The notes under the pieces are model-generated. The model saw only the letters and a list, made by a program, of their open reading frames with translations, made no database searches and was not told where the DNA came from. A DNA stretch of 64,000 nucleotides. Origin: Gordonia oryzae (GTDB lineage Bacteria; Actinomycetota; Actinomycetes; Mycobacteriales; Mycobacteriaceae). Numbering within the stretch: position 1 is the first letter of the stretch; each line of letters opens with the position of its first letter. Below, piece by piece: positions 8,998-18,130 of the stretch. Location of the stretch: positions 306,178 through 370,177 of the forward strand of contig NZ_RKMH01000003.1 of the NCBI RefSeq assembly GCF_003797185.1. Reading direction: 5' to 3'. The translations under genes and the position numbers were made by a program.

Positions 8998-10608
8998 TCA
9001 CGGCAGGACATAGACCACGGCGTTGTTGCCACCCTGACACACCACCGCCGAACCCTGCGGGGCACACACCATCGTGTAGGCCTGCGCGGTGACCGGGCTG
9101 TAGGCGACCACCGCTCGTGACTGACCGTAGGGGCCCGAGTTGTGGTAAGCATCTCGCACCGCCTGCGCGAACGAACAGCTGGTCACCTGCGAGCCGATCG
9201 CCGACGTCGCGTCGCACGGAACCGCATTGGGCGGGAACGACGGCGCGGCGGTCACCGTCGGCTGGTTGGTGATCGGCGGGGCCGCGGTGATCGTGGTCGT
9301 CGTCGGTGACTGCGCCGTCGAGTCGTCACCCGAATTACGCGTGAACAACCAGTACGCGCCGACGCCGAGCAGACCGAGGACGGCCACCACGATCACGGCG
9401 GTGACCGCGACGACCAGCGAACGGTCCCGCCGCGGTTCGGCATAGCCGGGTTGCCCGTACGGCGGGTACCCCGGGGGCATGCCGCCGGGCACCTGCGGGC
9501 CCGAGAACTGTTGCGGCCCCGACAGATTCTGGGGTCCGGAGTAGTTCTGGGGTCCCGAATAGTTGTGGGGCCCTGAATAGTTGTGGGACTCAGACAGAGT
9601 AGCTGCGCTCCCACCGCCGATCGGCCCGATGGGCGCCGACGGTCGGATCTGGGTGGCGCGCATCGCCTCGTCGTTCTCCGCGGCGGTACCGAGCACGGTC
9701 GGCGGGGCCGGCTTGCGCAGGTTCGGGCCGGGTTGTCCGGGCATGGCGGTCGGGACGATCGTCGTCGTGCCGTCACCGGCCTCGCCGGTCAGAGCGGCGC
9801 GGGCCGCGGAGGCCAGTTCGGTGGCACTGCCGTAGCGTCGCGCCGGCTCCGGTGCCAGTCCGCGGCTGATGACCGCGTCCATCGCCCGGGGCACCTCGGC
9901 GTTGACGCTGCTCGGTGCGGGAGGCGGGGACATGACCGCGGCCTTGATCGCCGAGCTGATCGTGTCGGCGGGATGCGGCACACGCCCGGCGAGGCTTTCG
10001 AACAGGACACAGGTGAGTGCGTAGATATCGCTGGCGATACTCACCGGGACGGCATCGAACAGTTCCGGAGCCATGTACGCGATCGACCCGATGGCGGTGC
10101 CGGCCTGCGTGAGGTGGGTGTCGTCGGAACCGTGGGCGATACCGAAGTCCACGAGATAGGCGAAGTCGTTCTGCGCGATCAGGATGTTCTCGGGTTTGAT
10201 GTCGCGATGCACCAGACCGTCGGCGTGGGCGGCGTCGAGTGCCGAGGCCACCTGCTCGATGATGCTGACCGCCCGTGCCGGGGCGAGCGCATGCTCACGC
10301 CGCAACAGCGCGCGCAGATCCTCACCCGAGACGAGTCGCATGTCGATGAACAACACACCGTCGATCTCTCCCCAGTCGTGGATCGGGATGACGTGGGGTT
10401 CGCCGAGCCGCGCGGCGGCGTGGGATTCGCGGCGGAACCGTTGCTGGTAGACGGCGTCGTCGGCGAGGCCGGGATTGAGCAGTTTGAGCGCAACCTCGCG
10501 GTCCTTGGTGGTGTCGTAGGCCCGGTAGACCTCACCCATCCCGCCCCGACCCAGCAACTCGTCCAGGCGATACGGCCCGAACTGGGTGTTGGCGCGACTG
10601 GTTGACAT
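8998..10608 (-). CDS. Transmembrane serine/threonine protein kinase (Pkn type)
   Basis: Receptor-like eukaryotic-type kinase. The kinase domain spans about residues 13-280, with glycine loop GRGGMGEVY, ATP-binding K42, catalytic HRDIKPEN (H134-R135-D136) and DFG (154-156). A Pro/Ser/Asn linker with five NYSGPQ-like repeats, one transmembrane helix (VVAVTAVIVVAVLGLLGVGAYW) and an extracellular domain of about 100 residues with four Cys follow. The outside domain is not PASTA. ATG 10608 is preferred; GTG 10629 is an alternative, and neither has a convincing ribosome site. It is paralogous to the kinase at 51135-52307 (shared PHVIPIHDWGEIDG block). Confidence 0.9.
   Translation of the reverse strand: MSTSRANTQFGPYRLDELLGRGGMGEVYRAYDTTKDREVALKLLNPGLADDAVYQQRFRRESHAAARLGEPHVIPIHDWGEIDGVLFIDMRLVSGEDLRALLRREHALAPARAVSIIEQVASALDAAHADGLVHRDIKPENILIAQNDFAYLVDFGIAHGSDDTHLTQAGTAIGSIAYMAPELFDAVPVSIASDIYALTCVLFESLAGRVPHPADTISSAIKAAVMSPPPAPSSVNAEVPRAMDAVISRGLAPEPARRYGSATELASAARAALTGEAGDGTTTIVPTAMPGQPGPNLRKPAPPTVLGTAAENDEAMRATQIRPSAPIGPIGGGSAATLSESHNYSGPHNYSGPQNYSGPQNLSGPQQFSGPQVPGGMPPGYPPYGQPGYAEPRRDRSLVVAVTAVIVVAVLGLLGVGAYWLFTRNSGDDSTAQSPTTTTITAAPPITNQPTVTAAPSFPPNAVPCDATSAIGSQVTSCSFAQAVRDAYHNSGPYGQSRAVVAYSPVTAQAYTMVCAPQGSAVVCQGGNNAVVYVLP
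9497..9586 (-). repeat. 18-bp coding tandem repeat in kinase linker
   Basis: Five 18-base units in the juxtamembrane linker of the kinase, encoding variants of NYSGPQ/H. The period keeps reading frame. The repeat would form a flexible periplasm-facing or cytoplasmic spacer next to the transmembrane helix. Confidence 0.8.
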
Positions 10609-10700
10609 CCTGTGAGCATAACGGTGCACACCGACAAATCGACGGTCGTCGGCGGTCCGGAAGAACGACCTCGCGATCGTCTCAGCGACAATTCATTCGC

Positions 10701-11975
10701 TCAGATGACACCGTGTACGGGCGGGTTCTCCGCACGCAGAACCTTGCGTCCAATGTGCTGCAGCTTCCAGCGCACCGGATCGTGCAGGGTGTGCGTTCGG
10801 GCATTGCGCCAGAAGCGATCCAGGCCCGTGCCACCAGCAGCGCTGCGAGTGCCGCCCACCTCGAACAGCGCCGACGCGATGCCGGTGGCCACGCGGTCGG
10901 CGACGACCTTGGCCGCGGCCACCGCGATCGACGCGTCGGCGACGGCGTCCGCATGTGCGTCGTGGCCGGCTCCGTCGGCGGTGGCGGTCTCGTACGGAGC
11001 GAACCCGGTAGCCCGGTCGACCGCACGCCCGGCGGCGTCGAGGGTCGCCTCGGCGGTGATGAGGTCGACGCCGAGCTCCCCGAATCGTTGCACCAACAGC
11101 GGATCCTCGACGGCCCGCTCGACACCGGCCTCGAACCACGGTCGGGCACTGGTGCGGGCGAACTCGGCGGCGGTGTCGAGGGCGCCGCGTGCGATGCCGA
11201 CGTCGATCGCGACGTGCAGCAACTGCGCGAACGCACCGTATCCGGTGGGCCGGGAGACCGCGGGCGCACGAGCGACGAGGTCTGCGACATCGACGGCGAC
11301 ACCCCGCAGCCGCACCGTCCCCGAGCCGGTAGTCTTCTGCCCCAAGGCATCCCAGTCGTCGACGAGCTCCACCCCGGGCGCGTCGGCGGGGATGAACGCC
11401 ACGTACTCACCGCCGTCGAGGTGTTCGTCGGCGTCGTGACGGGCCAGCACGGCCAGCGTGTCGGCGAACAACGAGCCCGTGGCATAGAACTTCTCGCCGT
11501 CGAGACGGAACCGACCAGGACCGTCGGCTACGAGCGTCGTGGAGATGTCGGCGATCGTCGTTCCACCGCGTTCAGATTGCGCGTTGGCCACCCGGCCGCC
11601 GCGCAACACGGCGTCGAAGTGCTTGCGTGCCAACTCTTCCGACGCGGCGAGCCGCAATAGGTTCAAATAGACGAAGTGACTGTGCGGAATCTGCGCGATG
11701 TTGGGATCCGCGGCGGCGAGGATACGGGTCACATCGGCGACCACGCTCGGTGCCAGGTCGGGCCCACCGAATCGGTCCGGCACGGTGACGGCGAGCAGCC
11801 CGCTCGCTGACAACTCGTCGATCTGCTCGTGGGGCAGCCGACGCTGCGCGTCGCGTTCGGCGGCGCCGGAGGCGAACCGATCGGCGAGGGCGTGCGCGGC
11901 GGCTCGGGCCCGCTCGGCCGAATCCAGCCGCGCGGCACCTCGATCGGCCCGCACGCCGGAAGCGGTGAGGCTCAT
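10701..11975 (-). CDS. sfnB: SfnB-type sulfur acquisition oxidoreductase (acyl-CoA dehydrogenase fold, DszC-like)
   Basis: Flavin-dependent monooxygenase with the acyl-CoA dehydrogenase fold, in the group that includes SfnB and the dibenzothiophene monooxygenase DszC. Visible are the N-terminal helical domain (LPHEQIDELSASGLLAVTVPDRFGG), the central beta domain (GEKFYATGSLFADTLAVLAR) and the C-terminal four-helix bundle ending in a basic WKLQHIGRK segment. ATG 11975 is one base after the stop of the sfnG-like gene, indicating coupling; the frame open further upstream runs into that gene. Together with SfnG it is expected to work in sulfur scavenging from organic sulfones under sulfate limitation. 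Whether it acts on dimethyl sulfone products or other thiophenes is not decided. Confidence 0.85.
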   Translation of the reverse strand: MSLTASGVRADRGAARLDSAERARAAAHALADRFASGAAERDAQRRLPHEQIDELSASGLLAVTVPDRFGGPDLAPSVVADVTRILAAADPNIAQIPHSHFVYLNLLRLAASEELARKHFDAVLRGGRVANAQSERGGTTIADISTTLVADGPGRFRLDGEKFYATGSLFADTLAVLARHDADEHLDGGEYVAFIPADAPGVELVDDWDALGQKTTGSGTVRLRGVAVDVADLVARAPAVSRPTGYGAFAQLLHVAIDVGIARGALDTAAEFARTSARPWFEAGVERAVEDPLLVQRFGELGVDLITAEATLDAAGRAVDRATGFAPYETATADGAGHDAHADAVADASIAVAAAKVVADRVATGIASALFEVGGTRSAAGGTGLDRFWRNARTHTLHDPVRWKLQHIGRKVLRAENPPVHGVI

Positions 11976-11976
11976 C

Positions 11977-13086
11977 TCAGCCGACGGTGCTGGGCTGCGC
12001 GGCTTCGAGCTCTCGAACGAGGGGCAGGACGCGCTCGCCAAAATACTCGATCTCTTCCTGAAAATGCAGGAATCCACCGAGGATGAGATCGACGCCGAGA
12101 CGTTTGTAGGCCACGATTCGCTCGGCGACCTGCTCGGGCGTGCCGATCAGCTGGGTACGGAAACCGTCGTTGTACTGCACGAGATCCTCGAAGGAAGAAT
12201 CGGCCCACATGCCGGTCTTGTTGCCGGTGGAGTTGCCCGCCTGCTGCACCGCCGACCGGAAGCCCTCCACCGCAGGACGATTCGCCTTCTCGACAATCTC
12301 ACGCAGAGTATCGCGGGCCTCAGCCTCGGTGTCGCGGGCGATGATGAAGCCGTTCAGCCCGAAGCGCACCTCACGCTCGTGTGCCTGTGCGACGGCACGC
12401 AGGTCATCGAGTTGCTCGGTGACGCCGTCGAAGTCCTTGCCGTTGGAAAAGTACCAGTCGGAGAAGCGGCCACCGTTGTTGCGGGCCGCGGTCGAGTTAC
12501 CGCCCTGGAACAGTTCGGGATTGGGACGCTCGGGGGTGTTGAGCGGCTTGGGCTTGAGGGTGAAGTCGTGGATGCGATAGAAGTCGCCACGGAAGTCGAC
12601 GTTGTCCTCGGTCCAGATCTTGCGGATGACCTGGAGAAATTCCGCGCTGCGACGGTACCGTTCGTCGTGCTCAAGCCACGGCTCGCCGAGATGGGTGAAC
12701 TCGTCCTTGAACCATCCGCTGACCACGTTGATCGCAAAGCGTCCGTTCGACAGGATGTCGGCGGTCGCGCCGAACTTCGCGAGCACGGCCGGATGCCACA
12801 GACCCGGGTGGATGGCGGCGATCAGCTTGAGTCGCTGGGTGGCCAGTAGCAGCGCGAGGCTGAAACTGGTGGACTCGTGCTGGAACTCCGCACCGTAGGA
12901 CGCCTCGTAACGGACCTGGGACAGCGCGTACTCGAAGCCGTTGTTCTCGGCGGTCTGCGCGAGTCTGACGTTGTACTCGTAGTCCCAGCTGGTCCGCTGC
13001 TCGATGTCACTGGTCACCAGCCCACCGGACACATTGGGCACCCAATAGGCGAACTTGATCTCGTCGGCGATCTTCTCGGTGGACAC
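11977..13086 (-). CDS. sfnG: Dimethylsulfone monooxygenase SfnG (FMNH2-dependent)
   Basis: Two-component flavin monooxygenase of the SsuD/SfnG family that converts dimethyl sulfone to methanesulfinate with FMNH2 and O2. The N-terminal block IKFAYWVPNVSGGLV is the SfnG signature, followed by barrel motifs AAIHPGLWHPAVLAKFGATAD and GRFAINVVSGWFKDEF. About 369 residues is the expected length. GTG 13086 is chosen because it is followed directly by the conserved region and has AGGAG four bases upstream. The upstream in-frame codons run through a palindrome at 13115-13134 that looks regulatory. The sfnB-like gene follows, and a TetR gene lies upstream on the same strand. Confidence 0.9.
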   Translation of the reverse strand: MSTEKIADEIKFAYWVPNVSGGLVTSDIEQRTSWDYEYNVRLAQTAENNGFEYALSQVRYEASYGAEFQHESTSFSLALLLATQRLKLIAAIHPGLWHPAVLAKFGATADILSNGRFAINVVSGWFKDEFTHLGEPWLEHDERYRRSAEFLQVIRKIWTEDNVDFRGDFYRIHDFTLKPKPLNTPERPNPELFQGGNSTAARNNGGRFSDWYFSNGKDFDGVTEQLDDLRAVAQAHEREVRFGLNGFIIARDTEAEARDTLREIVEKANRPAVEGFRSAVQQAGNSTGNKTGMWADSSFEDLVQYNDGFRTQLIGTPEQVAERIVAYKRLGVDLILGGFLHFQEEIEYFGERVLPLVRELEAAQPSTVG

Positions 13087-13114
13087 GGGTCTCCTGCTCG
13101 TCGTGTGAACGCGA

Positions 13115-13134
13115 CGCACCGACGACTCGGTGCG
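13115..13134. promoter_or_regulatory. Palindrome upstream of sfnG
   Basis: Perfect inverted repeat with 8-base arms CGCACCGA and TCGGTGCG and a 4-base spacer, ending about 30 bases before the sfnG start. It could be the operator for the TetR regulator encoded just upstream, or an mRNA hairpin. No poly-T follows, so a simple terminator is less likely. Confidence 0.4.
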
Positions 13135-13256
13135 CGACAACGTCGGCCATCCTCACCCGAGAAGCCGGCGCGGCCCACCCTTGAAATCGGCGCGCGCGAA
13201 AACCCTCGACTCGCCCGGCGCCCTTCCGCACCGGCGGGGGCCCACCCGCTCGTCCC

Positions 13257-13922
13257 CTATCCGCTCTTCCACTGCCCCATGCCAAGGAACACCATCACCA
13301 GTTGCCGCTCGGTGCGGTGCACGATGTCGGCCTCGACATCGCGCCCGCGGTGCTCACCGTCGAGCAGGTCGGCCACCGCGGTCAGCATGATGGAGACGAT
13401 GAGTTCGGCGGCCAGTTCGAGGTCTTGCGGTTGCCACTGCGAGAGATCGGGGATGCGCGACAGGTCGATGGCGAGTTCCTTGGAGAACAATCGCAATTCG
13501 GTGTCGATCGCGCGACGGATTTCGGCGACCCCGCCGTGCTGCTCGCGTATCAAGAAGCGGTAATCGGTCTCATGCTCGTGCACATGGCTCAGCAGGATCG
13601 CCAACGAATTCTGTGCCGTCGGCAGCGCCTGACGAGCAGCGAGGTCGCGCCGGCCCTCGCGCAGTGTGCGGCGCAGAATCCGCATCGAGTCCTCGACGAG
13701 CGTGACGCCGAGATCCTCCATCGACGCGAAGTGCCGGTAGAACGCTGTCGGGACGATCCCCGCGCCGCGGGCGACCTCCCGCAGACTGATACTGGCGAAG
13801 CTGCGTTCACTCACCAGGTCCAGCGTGGTCTCGAGCAACGCCTGTCGGGTGCGGTTCTTGCGATCGGCACGGCTCTCCGGTTCCGCAGGCCGCGGGGCAC
13901 GCGAAGTGGGGCGGCGGGTCAC
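13257..13922 (-). CDS. TetR family regulator, FabR/DesT-like
   Basis: One-component repressor. The N-terminal helix-turn-helix reads SFASISLREVARGAGIVPTAFYRHF. This, with RALLETTLDLVSERSFA before it, closely resembles FabR of E. coli and DesT of Pseudomonas, which sense unsaturated acyl groups and control unsaturated fatty acid synthesis. The remaining 150 residues are the variable ligand domain. GTG 13922 is the first in-frame start and has no clear ribosome site. Two roles are plausible: control of the desaturase pair at 15700-18008 (divergent, now separated by decayed DNA) or of sfnG/sfnB downstream. The family relation favours the desaturase. Confidence 0.85.
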   Translation of the reverse strand: MTRRPTSRAPRPAEPESRADRKNRTRQALLETTLDLVSERSFASISLREVARGAGIVPTAFYRHFASMEDLGVTLVEDSMRILRRTLREGRRDLAARQALPTAQNSLAILLSHVHEHETDYRFLIREQHGGVAEIRRAIDTELRLFSKELAIDLSRIPDLSQWQPQDLELAAELIVSIMLTAVADLLDGEHRGRDVEADIVHRTERQLVMVFLGMGQWKSG

Positions 13923-14440
13923 CTAACCGAGTCTAGGACATCGCAGTGTGTCCCCGGTGCCGGGTCCACGGCGCGCCGAACCCGCCAGAAGCGCTCTCAC
14001 CTGCGCTTACCGCCAGGAAGATGATGGGCCAGGGCGACGAGTTCGGCCGGCCGGCACGGTGGCGATAGCCGTTGTCCGGCGCCGGCAGATCAGCGAACCG
14101 GCGTCGCAGCGAATCACGCAGCGCATCGTGGGCATCGCAGTGCTGCACATCCGCAGAAACCGACGGTGCCGGTGGAGTGGTCCCCGGGTGGCTGCGGTGG
14201 GGTTGGGGCGCAGGGAATCCGTCCTGCGCAGTGCCTCGCTGAAAGCCCGATAGGTGCCGCGTCGCCGAGGTGTTGGCCGCTGTCACTGGTCGTAATGCCG
14301 CAGCCAAGCAGCGGCGCCGGTGACCGGAGCCGTGCGGCCGAGTAGATCCGCGAGTGACATCGTTTCGCCTGTCAACTGTGACCTGAGTCTCTTCCTCATC
14401 ATCTGCGAGTGACTACGGAATCACGGCCATCGCTCGGATG
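13923..14440. other. Noncoding or decayed stretch upstream of TetR gene
   Basis: No gene is supported here. On the minus strand an ATG near 14360 opens a plausible peptide (MSLADLLGRTAPVTGAAAWL) that stops after about 25 codons. An overlapping frame runs on to about 13933 without any recognised family motif. Given the wrecked gene next door, these are probably remnants of another lost gene. Confidence 0.4.
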
Positions 14441-14534
14441 GTCGCACGTCCGTGTGCCGACGGCACTCAGTGCTCTGCTCGACTGATCGCCCGAGCTGAC
14501 GAATCCGGTCCCGGGGTGGTGGTCGACAGGTCGA

Positions 14535-15462
14535 TCACGTCGTCGAGTTCGAGGTGGTGGCCGGGTGCAACGCCTGACCGTGCTCGTAGACCTTCGAGCC
14601 GAGCCCCCGTAAACCCTTACGCGGGATCGCGGTGCCGAACGGCACGGTCAATCTCGCACCGGCGACGAAGACCGAAGTCGGTGTGCATGGCACAGCGCCA
14701 GATATTCGTCGGCCTTGTCGGCAGCCCCGGCGTCGATCGCCCGCCGAGGTGTCGAACCGAACTGGCCAACAGGCCGTGCGCCACACCCTGGACCCGGATC
14801 AACGCGGTGACGATGCCGCGGCCGTGGACGGGCGCAGCCACTGCACCGATCCGACATCGGCGATCCCATCGATAACAGCCTGAATACCGCAGGCGCGCAA
14901 GCGATTCTCCGAAAAGACGCGCGTCGTGCCGATCGCGGATCGGGCGCTTTTCATCGGTGAAGTTTGCCCTGGAAGGAGGGACAGGCAGTGCCGCGCGCCG
15001 GCCACGGCGTCAGCGTCGTCGCGCACGAGCACGTCGATGACGCTGCTGCGAATCTGCACGTGGACCGGTCCGATCTCCTGACAGTCCCGGTCACCGAGCG
15101 CGAGCGCCGCACCGTGCCGTCCGCATCGAGACTGGCAACGACCCGGACCTCGATGTAGCACGCACCCCGCAGCAGTTCCTCACGTCGGCAAAATCGGCAT
15201 CCTCACCGAGGAACCCGTAACCGGGGTGAACCATCATCGCACCGGCCGAGGACGCGGCCGACACCCGCGCACCGGCATCAAGATCGGCGGCGGGAGCGGT
15301 ACCTGGAAGCGCGACGGCCGTGGTGGCCGCTCTGACGTGCGGAGCGTCCGCGTCGTCGACGGAGTACATGGCGACTGTGCGCAGGCCGAGTGCCGATGCC
15401 GTTCGGAGCATCCGCAGCGCGATCTCGATGCGGTTGGCCACGAACAGCGTTGTCGGCGCCTG
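14535..15462 (-). pseudogene. Remnant of a biotin carboxylase-carboxyltransferase (acyl-CoA carboxylase) gene
   Basis: Decayed pieces of one large gene, in family order but in different frames. At about 15453-15180 lies the start of a biotin carboxylase: LFVANRIEIALRMLRTA, LRTVAMYSVDDADAPHVR, then MVHPGYGFLGEDADFA. Near 15160-15090 come YIEVRVVASLDADGT and, one frame off, LGDRDCQ, matching the mid-domain. At about 14900-14540 come carboxyltransferase pieces: DAGAADKADEYLALCHAH in one frame and VFVAGARLTVPFGTAIPRKG in another, matching the C-terminal half of the CT domain. A complete BC-CT fusion would need about 3 kb; under 1 kb remains, with deletions and several frameshifts. It lies between the TetR regulator and the desaturase pair. 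Confidence 0.75.
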
Positions 15463-15664
15463 TCTCACGTCGGAGTTCCGTCCTCCGAGCGTGTCCGACG
15501 CCGCACCGGTACCCGAACCGCCACCCTCACCACCTCTGCGCGCTCCGACCGCTTCGCCGTGGTGTCCATCACATGCTCTCGCGCGCTGTGACGCGATCAC
15601 GAACTGCGCCGATCCCTTGACGAACCGGGCCGGAAACATGCCACACTATTCGGAGTACAGATGT

Positions 15665-15680
15665 TCACTCACCGGAGTGA
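15665..15680. promoter_or_regulatory. Short palindrome upstream of the desaturase operon
   Basis: Inverted repeat TCACTC-ACCG-GAGTGA lies 20 bases before the reductase start, downstream of a TTGACG box at 15617. Position fits an operator at a promoter or leader; a TetR regulator of the DesT/FabR type 1.8 kb away is a candidate ligand. Arms are only six bases, so the call is tentative. Confidence 0.35.
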
Positions 15681-15699
15681 GACGAACGGAGCCTGCACC

Positions 15700-16800
15700 A
15701 TGAGCATCCGCCTTCCCGAAGTGTTCTCCTCGATCATCGAGGCGACCATGTCCCCGCATCCGGTCGACCGCTATCTCGAACTGGTCGACCCGATGCTGAC
15801 CTGGCGTGACCTACGCGCCCGAGTGATCCGCGTCGAGCGTCCGACCGACCGAACGGTCCGGCTCACCCTCGCCCCCACGCGCCAGTGGCAAGGACACGAG
15901 GCAGGTCAATTCATCCAGCTCAGCGTGGTGGTCGAGGGCGTGCGCCAGACCCGTTGCTTCTCCCCCGCCAACGCTGCCGCGGGACCCGAGGGCACCGTCG
16001 AACTGACCATCACCGCACACGACGACGGACTGGTCTCGCGATACCTGCGCAAGACCGCGGCGGTGGGCGACGTCTACGGCCTCTCGCAGGCTGCAGGCGA
16101 CTTCGTCCTGCCTGCCGAGGTACGTGCGCCGGTGTTCATCAGCGGCGGTAGCGGCATTACACCTGCACTCTCAATGCTGCGTACGCTCGTTGCGAATGGC
16201 TATGACGAGCCGGTCACCTTTGTCCACTACGCCCGGAAACCGTCGGACCTCGCCTACCGCGCCGAACTGACCGCATTGGCCGCGGTGCATCCTCACCTGG
16301 ACCTGCGACTGCACTACACCCGCGGTACCGAGGACGCCGGGATGGACGAGGGCGTCATCGGACATTTCACCGGCGCGCACCTCGAGGGCATCGCCGACCA
16401 CGACGATGCGGACGTCTTCGTCTGCGGGCCGGCGACCCTGATGGACGCGGTCTTCGACCACTACGAGACCGCCCATCCGCACGCCCGTGTGCACAGCGAG
16501 GCCTTCACCCTCGCCGTGCCGGCGGCCATCGATCCCCATGAGCCCGTCCACGGTGAACTGAGCTTCACCGCGTCGGGCACCTCGGCGACCAACGACGGTC
16601 GCACGATCCTCGACCAGGCCGAGTCGGCGGGGCTGAGCCCCGAGTCCGGCTGCCGGATGGGGATCTGCTTTTCCTGCACCGCAATCAAGAAGTCGGGCTG
16701 CACCCGCAACGTGCTGACCGGCGAGACCGATACCGAATCCGACACCCAGATCCAGCTGTGCATCAACGCACCCGTCGGCGACGTCGAAATCGAGGTATGA
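15700..16800 (+). CDS. NAD(P)H oxidoreductase with 2Fe-2S domain, electron donor to desaturase (Rv3230c-like)
   Basis: Flavoprotein reductase passing electrons from NAD(P)H through FAD and a plant-type [2Fe-2S] centre to the desaturase encoded next. The FAD domain has RCFSPANAA, the NAD domain has FISGGSGITPALSMLRTL and VFVCGPATLMDAV. The C-terminal ferredoxin domain has Cys spacing C-x4-C-x2-C (SGCRMGICFSC) with a distal Cys in QLCINAP. ATG 15700 follows GGAG at a spacing of eight bases and is preferred over ATG 15661. The pair equals the reductase-desaturase system I know from M. tuberculosis (Rv3230c/DesA3) and Pseudomonas DesCB. Confidence 0.92.
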   Translation: MSIRLPEVFSSIIEATMSPHPVDRYLELVDPMLTWRDLRARVIRVERPTDRTVRLTLAPTRQWQGHEAGQFIQLSVVVEGVRQTRCFSPANAAAGPEGTVELTITAHDDGLVSRYLRKTAAVGDVYGLSQAAGDFVLPAEVRAPVFISGGSGITPALSMLRTLVANGYDEPVTFVHYARKPSDLAYRAELTALAAVHPHLDLRLHYTRGTEDAGMDEGVIGHFTGAHLEGIADHDDADVFVCGPATLMDAVFDHYETAHPHARVHSEAFTLAVPAAIDPHEPVHGELSFTASGTSATNDGRTILDQAESAGLSPESGCRMGICFSCTAIKKSGCTRNVLTGETDTESDTQIQLCINAPVGDVEIEV

Positions 16801-16805
16801 CACCC

Positions 16806-18008
16806 ATGGCAACCAACATCCTTCCCCCCGAAACCGAGACACCCGAGACCGAGACCGCCGCGCCGCTCGCGCTGCGCAAGGTTGCAGACCCCAACACCGT
16901 GCGGCTCTCCTACGCACAGGTCGAACAACTCGGCCGCGAGCTCGACGAGATCAAGGCCCGCGTGGTCGCCGATCTCGGTACCAAGGATCGCGAGTACCTG
17001 TACTCGATCATCCGTACGCAGCGTGGACTCGAATTCGCAGGGCGCGCACTGTTGTTCCTCGGGTTCTTCCCGCCCGCGTGGGTCGCCGGTGTCGGCGCCC
17101 TGTCGGTCTCGAAGATCCTCGACAACATGGAGATCGGCCACAACGTCATGCACGGCCAGTACGACTGGATGCGTGAGGACACCTACAACTCTCGCGAATT
17201 CGAGTGGGACAACGTATGTCCGGCCGATCAGTGGAAGCACAGCCACAACTATCTGCACCACACCTTCACCAACATCCTCGGCGAGGATCGCGACATCGGT
17301 TACGGCATCCTGCGGATGGCACGTGATCAGAAGTGGAACCCCTACTATCTCGGCAACCTCGGCTACGCCACCGCGCTGATGCTGCTGTTCGAGTGGGGCG
17401 TGATGCTCCACGATCTCGAGGCGGAGAACATCGTCGCCGGCAAGCGCAAGTGGAGCGACATCAAAGGCCTCGTGAAGGGCATGTGGCGCAAGGCAAGTCG
17501 ACAGGTTCTCAAGGACTACGTCGTCTTCCCCGCCCTCAGCGGCCCGATGTTCGTGCCGACCCTGCTCGGCAACGCGACCGCCAATCTGGTGCGCAACGTG
17601 TGGGCGTACTCCATCATCTTCTGCGGTCACTTCCCCACCGGTGCACAGACTTTCACCGCCGAGGAATGCGCCGACGAGACACGCGGCCAGTGGTATCTGC
17701 GGCAGATGCTGGGCTCGGCCAACATCACCGGCAGTCAGCTGTTCCACATCATGAGTGGCAACCTGTCGCATCAGATCGAGCATCACCTCTTCCCCGACAT
17801 CCCGGCCAGCCGGTATCCGGCGATGTCGGCCGAGGTACGCGAGGTGTGCGAGCGCTACGGTTTGCCGTACAACACCGGGTCGCTGAGCCATCAGCTCGGG
17901 TCGACCTGGAAGAAGATCGCCAAGCTGTCGCTGCCGAACTTCATGACCCGCGATGACAACGATCTGACGGTCATCATCGACCGACACAAGCCGGCCGAGG
18001 TCGCCTGA
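16806..18008 (+). CDS. desA3: Membrane acyl-CoA delta-9 desaturase, DesA3-like
   Basis: Diiron membrane desaturase that introduces a cis double bond into stearoyl/palmitoyl-CoA. The three His boxes are present: GHNVMH (H112, H116), HNYLHH (H147, H151, H152) and QIEHH near residue 325. Hydrophobic helices lie between boxes one and two and before box three. Length about 400 residues is normal. The ATG is five bases after the reductase stop, so the two are one operon. By analogy with DesT-controlled desaturases, expression may respond to unsaturated acyl-CoA. Confidence 0.92.
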   Translation: MATNILPPETETPETETAAPLALRKVADPNTVRLSYAQVEQLGRELDEIKARVVADLGTKDREYLYSIIRTQRGLEFAGRALLFLGFFPPAWVAGVGALSVSKILDNMEIGHNVMHGQYDWMREDTYNSREFEWDNVCPADQWKHSHNYLHHTFTNILGEDRDIGYGILRMARDQKWNPYYLGNLGYATALMLLFEWGVMLHDLEAENIVAGKRKWSDIKGLVKGMWRKASRQVLKDYVVFPALSGPMFVPTLLGNATANLVRNVWAYSIIFCGHFPTGAQTFTAEECADETRGQWYLRQMLGSANITGSQLFHIMSGNLSHQIEHHLFPDIPASRYPAMSAEVREVCERYGLPYNTGSLSHQLGSTWKKIAKLSLPNFMTRDDNDLTVIIDRHKPAEVA

Positions 18009-18130
18009 GCAAGCCATCGCGTCGCCCCGAGACGGGCGGTATCGTCGGAATCACACCGTCGATGCCGCCCGTTCGGCTTTGCCGTCCGCGCGCGTCACCA
18101 TCCCGCACGACCCAGCGAGGAGAATCCACC

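Noticed and set aside
5193..13136. A 16-base identity between the 3' end of the NtaA-like gene (about 5195) and the sfnG palindrome
   Set aside because: One such match is expected by chance in 64 kb of GC-rich DNA; no longer similarity surrounds it.
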